This document shows positions 53,714 through 63,345 of a stretch of 64,000 nt of DNA, in pieces. The DNA is from Gadus chalcogrammus (taxonomy: Eukaryota; Chordata; Actinopteri; Gadiformes; Gadidae). The translations under genes and the position numbers were made by a program. Position 1 is the first letter of the stretch, and the number at the start of each line of letters is the position of its first letter. Under the pieces are notes generated by a model. The model ran no database searches. It saw only the letters and a list, made by a program, of their open reading frames with translations, and was not told the DNA's origin. The stretch is from positions 8,743,690 to 8,807,689 of the forward strand of contig NC_079432.1 of NCBI RefSeq assembly GCF_026213295.1. Reading direction: 5' to 3'.

Positions 53714-54034
53714 AGGGAAATAATAGAAATACACATACATTTTAATGTCATGTATATCCTCTTTATTGATGATTGATTAGTGTGTAATGTCATCGCCTCA
53801 GTGGTGCAGTGGAGTGCACTCTGCCTAACCCCCTGCAGACCGGGGTTCAAGTCTGGTAGATGACATCTGTTGGAAGACTCATATCTCTATTTCATGCGAA
53901 TTATAAAGTCAAGTATAACCTTTGTGATGACTTTAACCGGTGTCTTGATGGTGCATTGTTAAGTTCGGAGGCAGACACACTAAACAGCTCATGTTCGGAT
54001 CCCTGCAAAAACGTTGGCAGGGGTGCCACTGTCG
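53714..54034 (+). repeat. composite module copy 4 with tRNA-like segment (53789-53864)
   Basis: Same structure as copy 3, 885 bp after it. Confidence 0.8.
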
Positions 54035-55392
54035 TTTTTTATTGGTCAACATGGAAAGAATATAAGGGGAAAACACTGTTGACATTTATCAAATAAAACA
54101 TAGGGGGTGACACTGTTGTTTTTCTTTGGTCATCATGAAAAAAAACATAAGGGGTAACACTGTTGTTTTTTATTGGTCGTCATGAAAAAAAACATAAGGG
54201 GTAACACTGTTGTTTTTTATTGATCGTCATGAAAAAAAACATAAGGGTAACACTGTTGTTTTTTATTGGTCGTCATGAAAAAAATCATAAGGGGTAACAC
54301 TGTTGTTTTTTATTGGTCGTCATGAAAAAAAACATAAGGGTAACACTGTTGTTTTTTATTGGTCGTCATGAAAAAAATCATAAGGGGTAACGCTGTTGTT
54401 TTTTATTGGTCGTCATGAAAAAAATCATAAGGGGTAACGCTGTTGTTTTTTATTGCTCGTCATGAAAAAAATCATAAGGGGTAACGCTGTTGTTTTTTAT
54501 TGGTCTTCATGAAAAAAAACAAGGGGTAACACTGTTGTCTTTGTCAAATAAAATATAAGGGGTAACACTGTCGTTTTTTATCAGTCGTCATGAAAAAAAC
54601 ATAAGGGGTAATGCTGTCGTTTTTTATTGGTCGTCATGAAAAAAAACATAAGGGGTAACACTGTTGTCTTTGTCAAATAAAATATAAGGGGTAACTGTCG
54701 TTTTTTATCAGTCATGAAAAAAACATAAGGGGTAACACTGTCGTTTTTTATTGGTCATGATGAAAAAAAAACATAAGGGGTAACACTGTTGTTTTTTATT
54801 GGTCATGATGAAAAAAAACATAAGGGGTAACACTGTTGTTTTTTATTCGTCGTCATGAAAAAAACAAAGGGTAACACTGTTGTCTTTGTCATATATTTCA
54901 TAAGGGGTAACACTGTCGTTTTTTATTGGTCGTCATGAAAAAAAACATAAGGGGTAACACTGTTGTTTTTTATTGGTCGTCATGAAAAAAATCATAAGGG
55001 GTAACACTTGTTTTTTATTGGTCGTCATGAAAAAAAACATAAGGGGTAACACTGTTGTTTTTTATTGGTCGTCATGAAGAAAAACAAAGGTTAACACTGT
55101 TGTCTTTGTCAAATATTTCATTAGGGGTAACACTGTCGTTTTTTATTGGTCGTCATGAAAAAAATCCTAAGGGGTAACACTTGTTTTTTATTGGTCGTCA
55201 TGAAAAAAAACATAAGGGGTAACACTGTTGTCTTTGTCAAATAAAATATAAGGGGTAACACTGTTGTTTTTTATTGGTCGTCATGAAAAAAAACGTAAAG
55301 GGGGTAACACTGTTGTTTTTTTAGGTCGTCATGAAAAAAAACATAAGGTGTAGCACTGTTGTTTATTATTGGTCGTTGTGAAAAAAAACATA

Positions 55393-55715
55393 AGGGAAAT
55401 AATAGAAATACAAACATACATTTTAATGTCATGTATATCCTCTTTATTGATGATTGATTATTGTGTAATGTCATCGCCTCAGTGGTGCAGTGGAGTGCAC
55501 TCTGCCTAACCCCCTGGAGACCGGGGTTCAAGTCTGGTAGATGACATCTGTTGGAAGACTCATATCTCTATTTCATGCGAATTATAAAGTCAAGTATAAC
55601 CTTTGTGATGATTTTAACCGGTGTCTTGATGGTGCATTGTTAAGTTCGGAGGTTAACACTCTAAACAGCTCATGTTCGGATCCCCGCAAAAACGTCGGCA
55701 GGGGTGCCACTGTCG
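55393..55715 (+). repeat. composite module copy 5 with tRNA-like segment (55470-55545)
   Basis: It carries ctggagacc in place of ctgcagacc, a change shared only with copies 6 and 7. It lies in the first half of the 1.68 kb duplication. Confidence 0.8.
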
Positions 55716-57070
55716 TTTTTTATTGGTCAACATGGAAAAAACATGAGGGGTAACTGTGTCGTTTTTTATCGGCCGTCATGAAATAAATATAAGGGGAAAA
55801 CACTGTCGACATTTATCAAATAAAACATAGGGGGTGACACTGTTGTTTTTCTTTGGTCGTCATGAAAAAAAACATAAGGGGTAACACTGTTGTTTTTTAT
55901 TGGTCGTCATCAAAAAAAACATAAGGGGTAACACTGTTGTTTTTTATTGGTCGTCATGAAAAAAAACATAAGGGGTAACACTGTTGTTTTTTATTGCTCG
56001 TCATGAAAAAAAACAAAAGGGGTAACACTGTTGTTTTTTTTGGTCGTCATGAAAAAAAACATAAGGGGTAACACTGTTGTTTATTATTGGTCGTTGTGAA
56101 AAAAACATAAGGGGTAACACTCAGTTTTATTGGTCGTCATGAAAAAAAGACATCAGGGGTAACACTGTCGTTTTTTATCGGTCTTCATGAAAAAAAACAA
56201 GGGGTAACACTGTTGTCTTTGTCAAATAAAATATAAGGGGTAACACTGTCGTTTTTTATCAGTCGTCATGAAAAAAACATAAGGGGTAATGCTGTCGTTT
56301 TTTATTGGTCGTCATGAAAAAAAACATAAGGGGTAACACTGTTGTCTTTGTCAAATAAAATATAAGGGGTAACTGTCGTTTTTTATCAGTCATGAAAAAA
56401 ACATAAGGGGTAACACTGTCGTTTTTTATTGGTCATGATGAAAAAAAACATAAGGGGTAACACTGTTGTTTTTTATTGGTCATGATGAAAAAAAACATAA
56501 GGGGTAACACTGTTGTTTTTTATTCGTCGTCATGAAAAAAACAAAGGGTAACACTGTTGTCTTTGTCATATATTTCATAAGGGGTAACACTGTCGTTTTT
56601 TATTGGTCGTCATGAAAAAAAACATAAGGGGTAACACTGTTGTTTTTTATTGGTCGTCATGAAAAAAATCATAAGGGGTAACACTTGTTTTTTATTGGTC
56701 GTCATGAAAAAAAACATAAGGGGTAACACTGTTGTTTTTTATTGGTCGTCATGAAGAAAAACAAAGGTTAACACTGTTGTCTTTGTCAAATATTTCATTA
56801 GGGGTAACACTGTCGTTTTTTATTGGTCGTCATGAAAAAAATCCTAAGGGGTAACACTTGTTTTTTATTGGTCGTCATGAAAAAAAACATAAGGGGTAAC
56901 ACTGTTGTCTTTGTCAAATAAAATATAAGGGGTAACACTGTTGTTTTTTATTGGTCGTCATGAAAAAAAACGTAAAGGGGGTAACACTGTTGTTTTTTTA
57001 GGTCGTCATGAAAAAAAACATAAGGTGTAGCACTGTTGTTTATTATTGGTCGTTGTGAAAAAAAACATAA

Positions 57071-57392
57071 GGGAAATAATAGAAATACAAACATACATTT
57101 TAATGTCATGTATATCCTCTTTATTGATGATTGATTATTGTGTAATGTCATCGCCTCAGTGGTGCAGTGGAGTGCACTCTGCCTAACCCCCTGGAGACCG
57201 GGGTTCAAGTCTGGTAGATGACATCTGTTGGAAGACTCATATCTCTATTTCATGCGAATTATAAAGTCAAGTATAACCTTTGTGATGATTTTAACCGGTG
57301 TCTTGATGGTGCATTGTTAAGTTCGGAGGTTAACACTCTAAACAGCTCATGTTCGGATCCCCGCAAAAACGTCGGCACGGGTGCCACTGTCG
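57071..57392 (+). repeat. composite module copy 6 with tRNA-like segment (57147-57222)
   Basis: Practically identical to copy 5 (one difference noted: gcacgg for gcaggg near the end). It lies 1,677 bp downstream, so it is a recent tandem duplicate. Confidence 0.85.
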
Positions 57393-59978
57393 TTTTTTAT
57401 TGGTCAACATGGAAAAAACATGAGGGGTAACTGTGTCGTTTTTTATCGGCCGTCATGAAATAAATATAAGGGGAAAACACTGTCGACATTTATCAAATAA
57501 AACATAGGGGGTGACACTGTTGTTTTTCTTTGGTCGTCATGAAAAAAAACATAAGGGGTAACACTGTTGTTTTTTATTGGTCGTCATCAAAAAAAACATA
57601 AGGGGTAACACTGTTGTTTTTTATTGGTCGTCATGAAAAAAAACATAAGGGGTAACACTGTTGTTTTTTATTGCTCGTCATGAAAAAAAACAAAAGGGGT
57701 AACACTGTTGTTTTTTTTGGTCGTCATGAAAAAAAACATAAGGGGTAACACTGTTGTTTATTATTGGTCGTTGTGAAAAAAACATAAGGGGTAACACTCA
57801 GTTTTATTGGTCGTCATGAAAAAAAGACATCAGGGGTAACACTGTCGTTTTTTATCGGTCGTCATGAAAAAAAACATAAGGGGTAACACTGTCGGTTTTT
57901 ATTGGTCAACATGGAAAAAACATGAGGGGTAACTATGTCGTTTTTTATCGGCCGTCATGAAATAAATATAAGGGGAAAACACTGTTGATATTTATCAAAT
58001 AAAACATAGGGGGTGACACTGTTGTTTTTCTTTGGTCGTCATGAAAAAAAACATAAGGGGTAACACTGTTGTTTTTTATTGGTCATCATGATAAAAAACA
58101 TAAGGGGTAACACTTGTTTTTTATTGGTCGTCATGAAAAAAAACATAAGGGGTAACACTGTCGGTTTTTATTGGTCAACATGGAAAAAACATGAGGGGTA
58201 ACTATGTCGTTTTTTATCGGCCGTCATGAAATAAATATAAGGGGAAAACACTGTTGATATTTATCAAATAAAACATAGGGGGTGACACTGTTGTTTTTCT
58301 TTGGTCGTCATGAAAAAAAACATAAGGGGTAACACTGTTGTTTTTTATTGGTCATCATGATAAAAAACATAAGGGGTAACACTGTTGTTTTTTATTGGTC
58401 GTCATGAAAAAAAACATAAGGGGTAACACTGTCGGTTTTTATTGGTCGGATACCTGCAAAAACGTCGGCATGGGTGCCACTGTCGTTTTTTATTGGTCAA
58501 CATGGAAAAAACATGAGGGGTAACTATGTCGTTTTTTATCGGCCGTCATGAAATAAATATAAGGGGAAAACACTGTCGATATTTATCAAATAAAACATAG
58601 GGGGTGACACTGTTGTTTTTCTTTGGTCGTCATGAAAAAAAACATAAGGGGTAACACTGTTGTTTTTTATTGGTCGTCCTGAAAAAAAACATAAGGGGTA
58701 ACACTGTTGTTTTTTATTGGTCGTCATGAAAAAAAACATAGGGGGTAACACTGGCGGTTTTTATTGGTCGTCATGAAAAAAAGACATCAGGGGTAACACT
58801 GTTGTTTTTTATTGGTCGTCATGAAAAAAAACATAAGGGCTAACACTGTTCACTTTGTCAAATAAAATATAAGGGGTTACACTGTCGTTTTTTTTCATTT
58901 GTCATGAAAAAACCATAAGGGGTAACACTCATTTTTTATTGGTCGGATACCTGCAAAAACGTCGGCATGGGTGCCACTGTCGTTTTTTATTGGTCAACAT
59001 GGAAAAAACATGAGGGGTAACTATGTCGTTTTTTATCGGCCGTCATGAAATAAAAATAAGGGGAAAACACTGTTGATATTTATCAAATAAAACATAGGGG
59101 CTGACACTGTTGTTTTTCTTTGGTCGTCATGAAAAAAAACAAGGGGTAACACTGTTGTGTCTGTCAAATAAAATATAGGGGGTAACACTGTTGTTTTTTA
59201 TGGTCGTCATAAAAAAAATCATAAAGGGTAACACTGTTGTTTTTTATTGGTCGTCATGAAAAAAAACATAAGGGGTAACACTGTTGTTTTTTATTGGTCG
59301 TCATGAAAGAGACGTAAGGGGTAACACTGTTGTTTTTTATTGGTCTTCATGAAAGAAAACATAAGGGGTAACACTGTTGTTTTTTATTGGTCGTCATGAA
59401 AAAAAACAAGGGGTAACACTGTTCTCTTTGTCAAATAAAATATCAGGGTCTACATTGTCGTTTTTTTTCATTTGTCATGAAAAAACCATAAGGGGTAACA
59501 CAGTCATTTTTTATTGGTCGGATCCCTGCAAAAACGTCGGCAGGGGTGCCAATGTCGTTTTTTATTGGTCAACATGGAAAAAACAAGAGGGGTAACTATG
59601 TCGTTTTTTATCGGCCGTCATGAAATAAATATAAGGGGAAAACACTGTAGATATTTCGCAAATAAAACATAGGGGTTGACACTGTTGTTTTTCTTTGGTC
59701 GTCATGAAAAAAAACACAAGGGGTAACACTCGTTTTTCTCAAATGAAACATAAGGGGTAACACTGTCGTTTTTCTTTGGTCATCATGCAAAAAAACCATA
59801 AGGGGTCACACTGTTGTTTTTTATTGGTCGTTATGAAAAAAAACATAAGGGGTAACACTGTTGTTTTTTATTGGTCGTCATGAAAAAAAACATAAGGGGT
59901 AACACTGTTGTCTCTGTCAAATAAAATATAAGGGGTAACACTGTCGTTTTTTATTGGTCGTCATGAAAAAAAAAATAA

Positions 59979-60270
59979 GGGAAATAATAGAAATACACAC
60001 ATACATTTTAATGTCATGTATATCCTCTTTGTTGACGATTGATTATTGCGTATTGTCATCGCCTCAATGGCGAGTTTACTCTGCCTAACCCCCTGGAGAC
60101 CGGGGTTCAAGTCCGGTTGATGTCATCTGTTGGAAGAATCTTATCTCTATTTCATGCAAATTCGAAAGTCAAGTATAACCTTTGTGATGACGTTATCCGG
60201 TGTCTTGATGGTGCATTGTTAAGTTCAGAGGTTAACACTCTAAACAGCTCATGTTCGGATCCCCTCAAAA
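59979..60270 (+). repeat. composite module copy 7, divergent tRNA-like segment (60055-60124)
   Basis: The most divergent copy. The D-arm region is shortened (gcctcaatggcgagtttact), but the B-box is closer to consensus (GGTTCAAGTCC) and the T-stem CCGG/CCGG is perfect. The module ends early, at ggatcccctcaaaa. Confidence 0.75.
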
Positions 60271-60773
60271 AAAATTAAATAAATATAAGGGGTAACACTG
60301 TCGATATTTATCAAATAAAACATAGGGGGTGACACTGTTGTTTTTCTTTGGTCTTCATGAAAAAAAACACAAGGGGTAACACTGTCGATATTTGTCAATT
60401 AAAACATAGGGGGTAACACTGTTGTTTTTTATTGGTCGTCATGAATAAAAACATAAGGGGTAACACTCTTGTTTTTTATTGGTCGTCATGAAAAGAAACA
60501 CAAGGGGTAACACTGTTGTCTTTGTCAAATAAAATATAAGGGGTAACACTGTTGTTTTTCATCAGTCATCATGGGAAAAAAACATAAGGGGTAACACTTT
60601 CGTTTTTATCAAATGAAACGTAAAAAAAACTGTTGTTTTTTATCTGTCGTCATGAAAAACCCATAAGGGGTAACACTGTCGAAATGTATCGAATAAAACA
60701 TAGGGGGTAACACCAGGGACGCGGGAAGTCAGTCCAAGGGGGGGGGGGGGGGGGGGGGTGCTGAGAGAGAGTC

Positions 60774-60844
60774 TATATAATGACGTCATAATAAATGCTG
60801 CGCAACATCCATTGTTTACAGAGACGAGATGACGGGTGACGTCA
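60774..60844 (+). promoter_or_regulatory. transposon promoter: TATA box and paired CRE sites
   Basis: TATATAA (60774-60780) directly abuts the palindrome TGACGTCA (60781-60788). A second TGACGTCA lies at 60837-60844. The arrangement precedes the THAP-like start by about 150-220 bp. Confidence 0.45.
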
Positions 60845-60995
60845 CATTCAGGGCTCCGCTCTGATAAACACTCTACTGGTGTGTAAAAAGAGTTCTGCCA
60901 ACTAGCCACTGTTATTCACAAACGTTAGCAAGTAAACAATGTGGAAATTAGAGTCAACTTGGTTGATACTGTGCTGAATTTCACACACTAACAAC

Positions 60996-61100
60996 ATGCC
61001 GACAAGCTGTTGCGGTCCGGGATTATACACAGCGTTATAACAAGGATTCAGGAGGTTATTTCTAAAGGTTTAAAAGGAAAGTGACAATAAAAGAAAGCCT
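60996..61100 (+). pseudogene. THAP zinc-finger start, frameshifted
   Basis: ATG CCG ACA AGC TGT TGC reads MPTSCCGPG, the MPxxCC-PG start of THAP domains. The next 14 codons read sensibly only in the +1 frame (YTQRYNKDSGGYF, then a stop). One frameshift and an in-frame stop interrupt it, so no functional protein is expected. THAP domains of this type occur in P-element transposases and in THAP9-like host genes. Confidence 0.5.
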
Positions 61101-61819
61101 TCATTTTCATCCAGAGTTACGAGTTGTCTGATATGAGGAAAGTGACGGTTTCTCCGTCTAGTGAACCTTCCGTCTTTGCTCTTTTTTTGCCAATCAGTTT
61201 ACGTGCGGGATTCCAGAATCATAACGATAACCATCAACGTGTCTATTAATATGGCAGCAACATTTTACACCAGTTTTAGAATGTTCACTACAACAGATAT
61301 TGAACACCAACATGCTCAAGTGAAATCAGCATAGTACGATATTCAGCTATCGACAGTTCTGCGTTGTGCGTCATAGCCTACGTCAGCCTACTCAGACAAT
61401 GTTCTAAATAAAATGAAATGATAATATGATAAATATCATAAAAAGGGTGGATGTCAATAATTTAATGAAAAATCATGTTGTATGATAAAATTATGCAAAA
61501 AAAAAAAAAGTATTGAATTGTTCAGAAAACCTTCTCACTTGCAGTTACAGCCAGAGGCCGCCAGGGAGGGGGTGCTGCAGCACCCTAAGCACCCCCACTT
61601 CCTGGCTGAGTCCCATTGAACAGCCAAAGATCCCGCACGGATGAGCCCCTTCCCACCTGCAGGACTTCATTATTCCGTTTCGTCCTCCTCGACCCCTCCG
61701 TCCATCAACAGCGTGTCTTCTTTCAATCCCCGTTTATCCATATCCAAAGCCGAAACTCATTGCAAACATTTTGTTCATCCGTTTGTCCGAGGAAATACAA
61801 CACCAGCAACTCTCACGAC

Positions 61820-62118
61820 CAGTGGCGGTGGGTCAAATAAAAAATAAAGAAATAGAAATAGAAATAGCAATGGCTGTTGGAATGGCCATGAAGTAGGTCT
61901 GTATATGCAGTGTAAGCTTGTCCAGGCCCTGCAAGTCAGGATGTAGGCTATGATTCTGAATGAAAAGTAGGTAAATAGGTAGTGGCCATCCCCAAAATGC
62001 ACCAGAATACAGGAAATCAAATCTATTAAATTCGAAAAAAATTATGCGGACGGACGGACCTCAGACTCCCTGTCTATTACTGTGCCCCACCAACATGTTT
62101 GATCGCCAGCCGCCACTG
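61820..62118. mobile_element. hAT-like MITE (299 bp)
   Basis: CAGTGGCGG at 61820 and its inverse CCGCCACTG ending at 62118 bound a non-coding body. An 8-bp target duplication is not clear (ctcacgac versus atcatcac), so the insertion is old or the boundary is approximate. Confidence 0.5.
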
Positions 62119-62942
62119 ATCATCACTGAACTGCAATCACAGACTATTCACCCAAATACAATTCCTCAACCTTTTCATTTGACTTATGCTGACTTCCCCT
62201 TTATAAATCAAAGTGGTATCATCGCCATTCAAATGAGGTCACGAGCTCATCGGCTCTGCGCTACTTCACCTGGCTGTACGCCATTATGTAAATTCATCCT
62301 CGGTTCATCAAGGCTGATAGAAAGAAGCGGGAGGAAGAATGATCGAGATGTAGATGAGAGAGCGAGAGATTCATTATGCTTCAGAATATGCAGGGAAGGG
62401 TATTTTTCTCAACCTAAGTATATATACTGCATATATATATATATATATATAAACTATAGGCCAAAGCATATTTTGTTTTGTTACAGTACATTCATAGCAT
62501 CGTTGGCCCCGGTGTGTTTAAGGGACTAGTGAGTGTGCTGAAACGGGAGAGCTCCTTTAGCATGGCTGTCTTTGCCCTTGTGGAAACACACCGCCGTATT
62601 CTATTTATTCATTTAATTTCTCAGCGAACCAATGAGGCCAGGTTCTCATTCAGCGAGAGGCTGTGTAGCGACGATATATCCTGCAAATAAGCCCTTCAGC
62701 GCTGGTCATTAAATCGCAATAGGCTGTTGATATCAGAGCGCCCCGTCCTGATGCTGGTGTGTTCAGTTGACGAGGAAACACTACGCACATTCGTAGAAAG
62801 ATACTAAAAAGAAAAATGCAACGAATAAAAACTTTAGAAGAATTTGGTACAGAAAAATTAAGGAGAGAATAAGAAATCTAGAGATGGAGGTATATTTAAA
62901 TGGAGCTTCTATATTGGGGAAAAGGAGGTAGAGAAAAATTAT
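62119..62942. other. intergenic, possibly regulatory
   Basis: No gene is recognised. Complex non-repetitive sequence apart from a short (AT)n at 62430-62451. The stretch 62520-62760 contains ATTTATTCATTTAATTT and gaccAATGAGG-like CCAAT words. Confidence 0.5.
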
Positions 62943-63083
62943 TGAGATTGCTCGAAATAAATTGAAGTTTTCGACCAATGAGATCGCTCGAAATACATTG
63001 CAATTTCCGACTAATGAGATCGCTGAAAATAAATTAAAATTTTCGACCAATGAGATGGCTAGAAATTAATAATTTTTTTCGAC
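62943..63083 (+). repeat. ~39 bp tandem repeat, four units
   Basis: The phrase gaccaatgagatcgctcgaa, followed by ataaattgaaattttc, is repeated with changes at about 62941, 62975, 63013 and 63047. Confidence 0.85.
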
Positions 63084-63179
63084 TATGAAAAAAATAAAAT
63101 TGAATCGTCAAAACTACTCTGCAGTGCAGACGGCTGGACCACAGATCTGTAGTAGCCACTGAATTTTTTTTCAGGACAG

Positions 63180-63345
63180 TGCAGGGCCAGTGTTGGGTGA
63201 GGGTCTACCATCTGCAAAGTCCTGGGTTCGATTCCTTATTCCCTATAACCTAACCTGTTGGGCAGTGTCTAGGCTTCAATCCAGTGATCTGGTAGAGTTA
63301 AAGCAATATCCTACTACTCATCTCTAAGGAAAGCGTCATCTGAAA
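63180..63345 (+). mobile_element. tRNA-SINE-like fragment
   Basis: A B-box-like gggttcgattcc near 63225 is preceded by cagtgttgggtgagggtcta, a decayed A-box-like context. About 100 bp later comes taaggaaagcgtcatctg, resembling the aaaagcgtctgctaaa SINE tail. Diverged; family unknown. Confidence 0.35.

Larger units (their letters stand above)
54503..57858 (+). repeat. 1.68 kb tandem duplication inside the satellite
   Basis: 54503-56180 and 56181-57858 align unit by unit, including module copies 5 and 6 and idiosyncratic variants such as gtcatatatttcataagg and atcctaaggggtaacacttg. The only differences I noticed are single-base changes and one A-run indel near 54770. Confidence 0.9.
48019..60713 (+). 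repeat. 12.7 kb composite satellite array
   Basis: The basic unit of about 47 bp consists of ggggtaacactgttg, then ttttttattggtcgtcatg, then an A-run and cataa. Shorter variants of about 36 bp replace the middle with tctttgtcaaataaaatata or tatttatcaaataaaacata. Units are irregularly mixed with seven long modules (listed below), two truncated ones and at least five solo pieces reading ggatccctgcaaaaacgtcg. Higher-order duplications of about 0.27, 0.9 and 1.68 kb are visible. Every recurrent reading frame here (for example MTSVGRLISLFHANYK...) follows repeat copies and shows no sign of being a protein gene. The array starts and ends exactly at transposon termini. Confidence 0.95.
60714..61609 (+). 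mobile_element. P-element-like (THAP) transposon remnant, right copy (R)
   Basis: The left terminus CAGGGACGCGGGAAGT is followed by a G-run and ggtgctgag. The right end, ctaagcacccccacttcctg at 61588-61607, is the inverse with the outermost bases missing. Inside are TATATAA (60774), two CRE palindromes TGACGTCA (60781 and 60837) and an ATG at 60996 opening a THAP-like frame. About 900 bp remain, far shorter than an autonomous element, so it is internally deleted and non-autonomous. The P/THAP assignment rests on the zinc-finger start and an 8-bp flanking word. Confidence 0.55.

Noticed and set aside
50026..57430. Recurrent 70-79 residue frame MTSVGRLISLFHANYK... in each composite module, as a small gene family
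   Set aside because: It simply follows the repeated module. The start lies in the tRNA-like tail, the C-terminus runs into satellite units of varying length, and differences between copies do not favour synonymous sites as far as can be seen.
49720..58751. Minus-strand frames rich in YVFFHDDQ and FFSQRPIINN repeats as a repeat protein
   Set aside because: These are translations of the 47-bp satellite unit in reverse. There is no promoter, no splice structure and frames break at module borders.
48019..60713. The array as a CRISPR locus
   Set aside because: Repeats are contiguous and variable, without unique spacers, and the context is a vertebrate gene.
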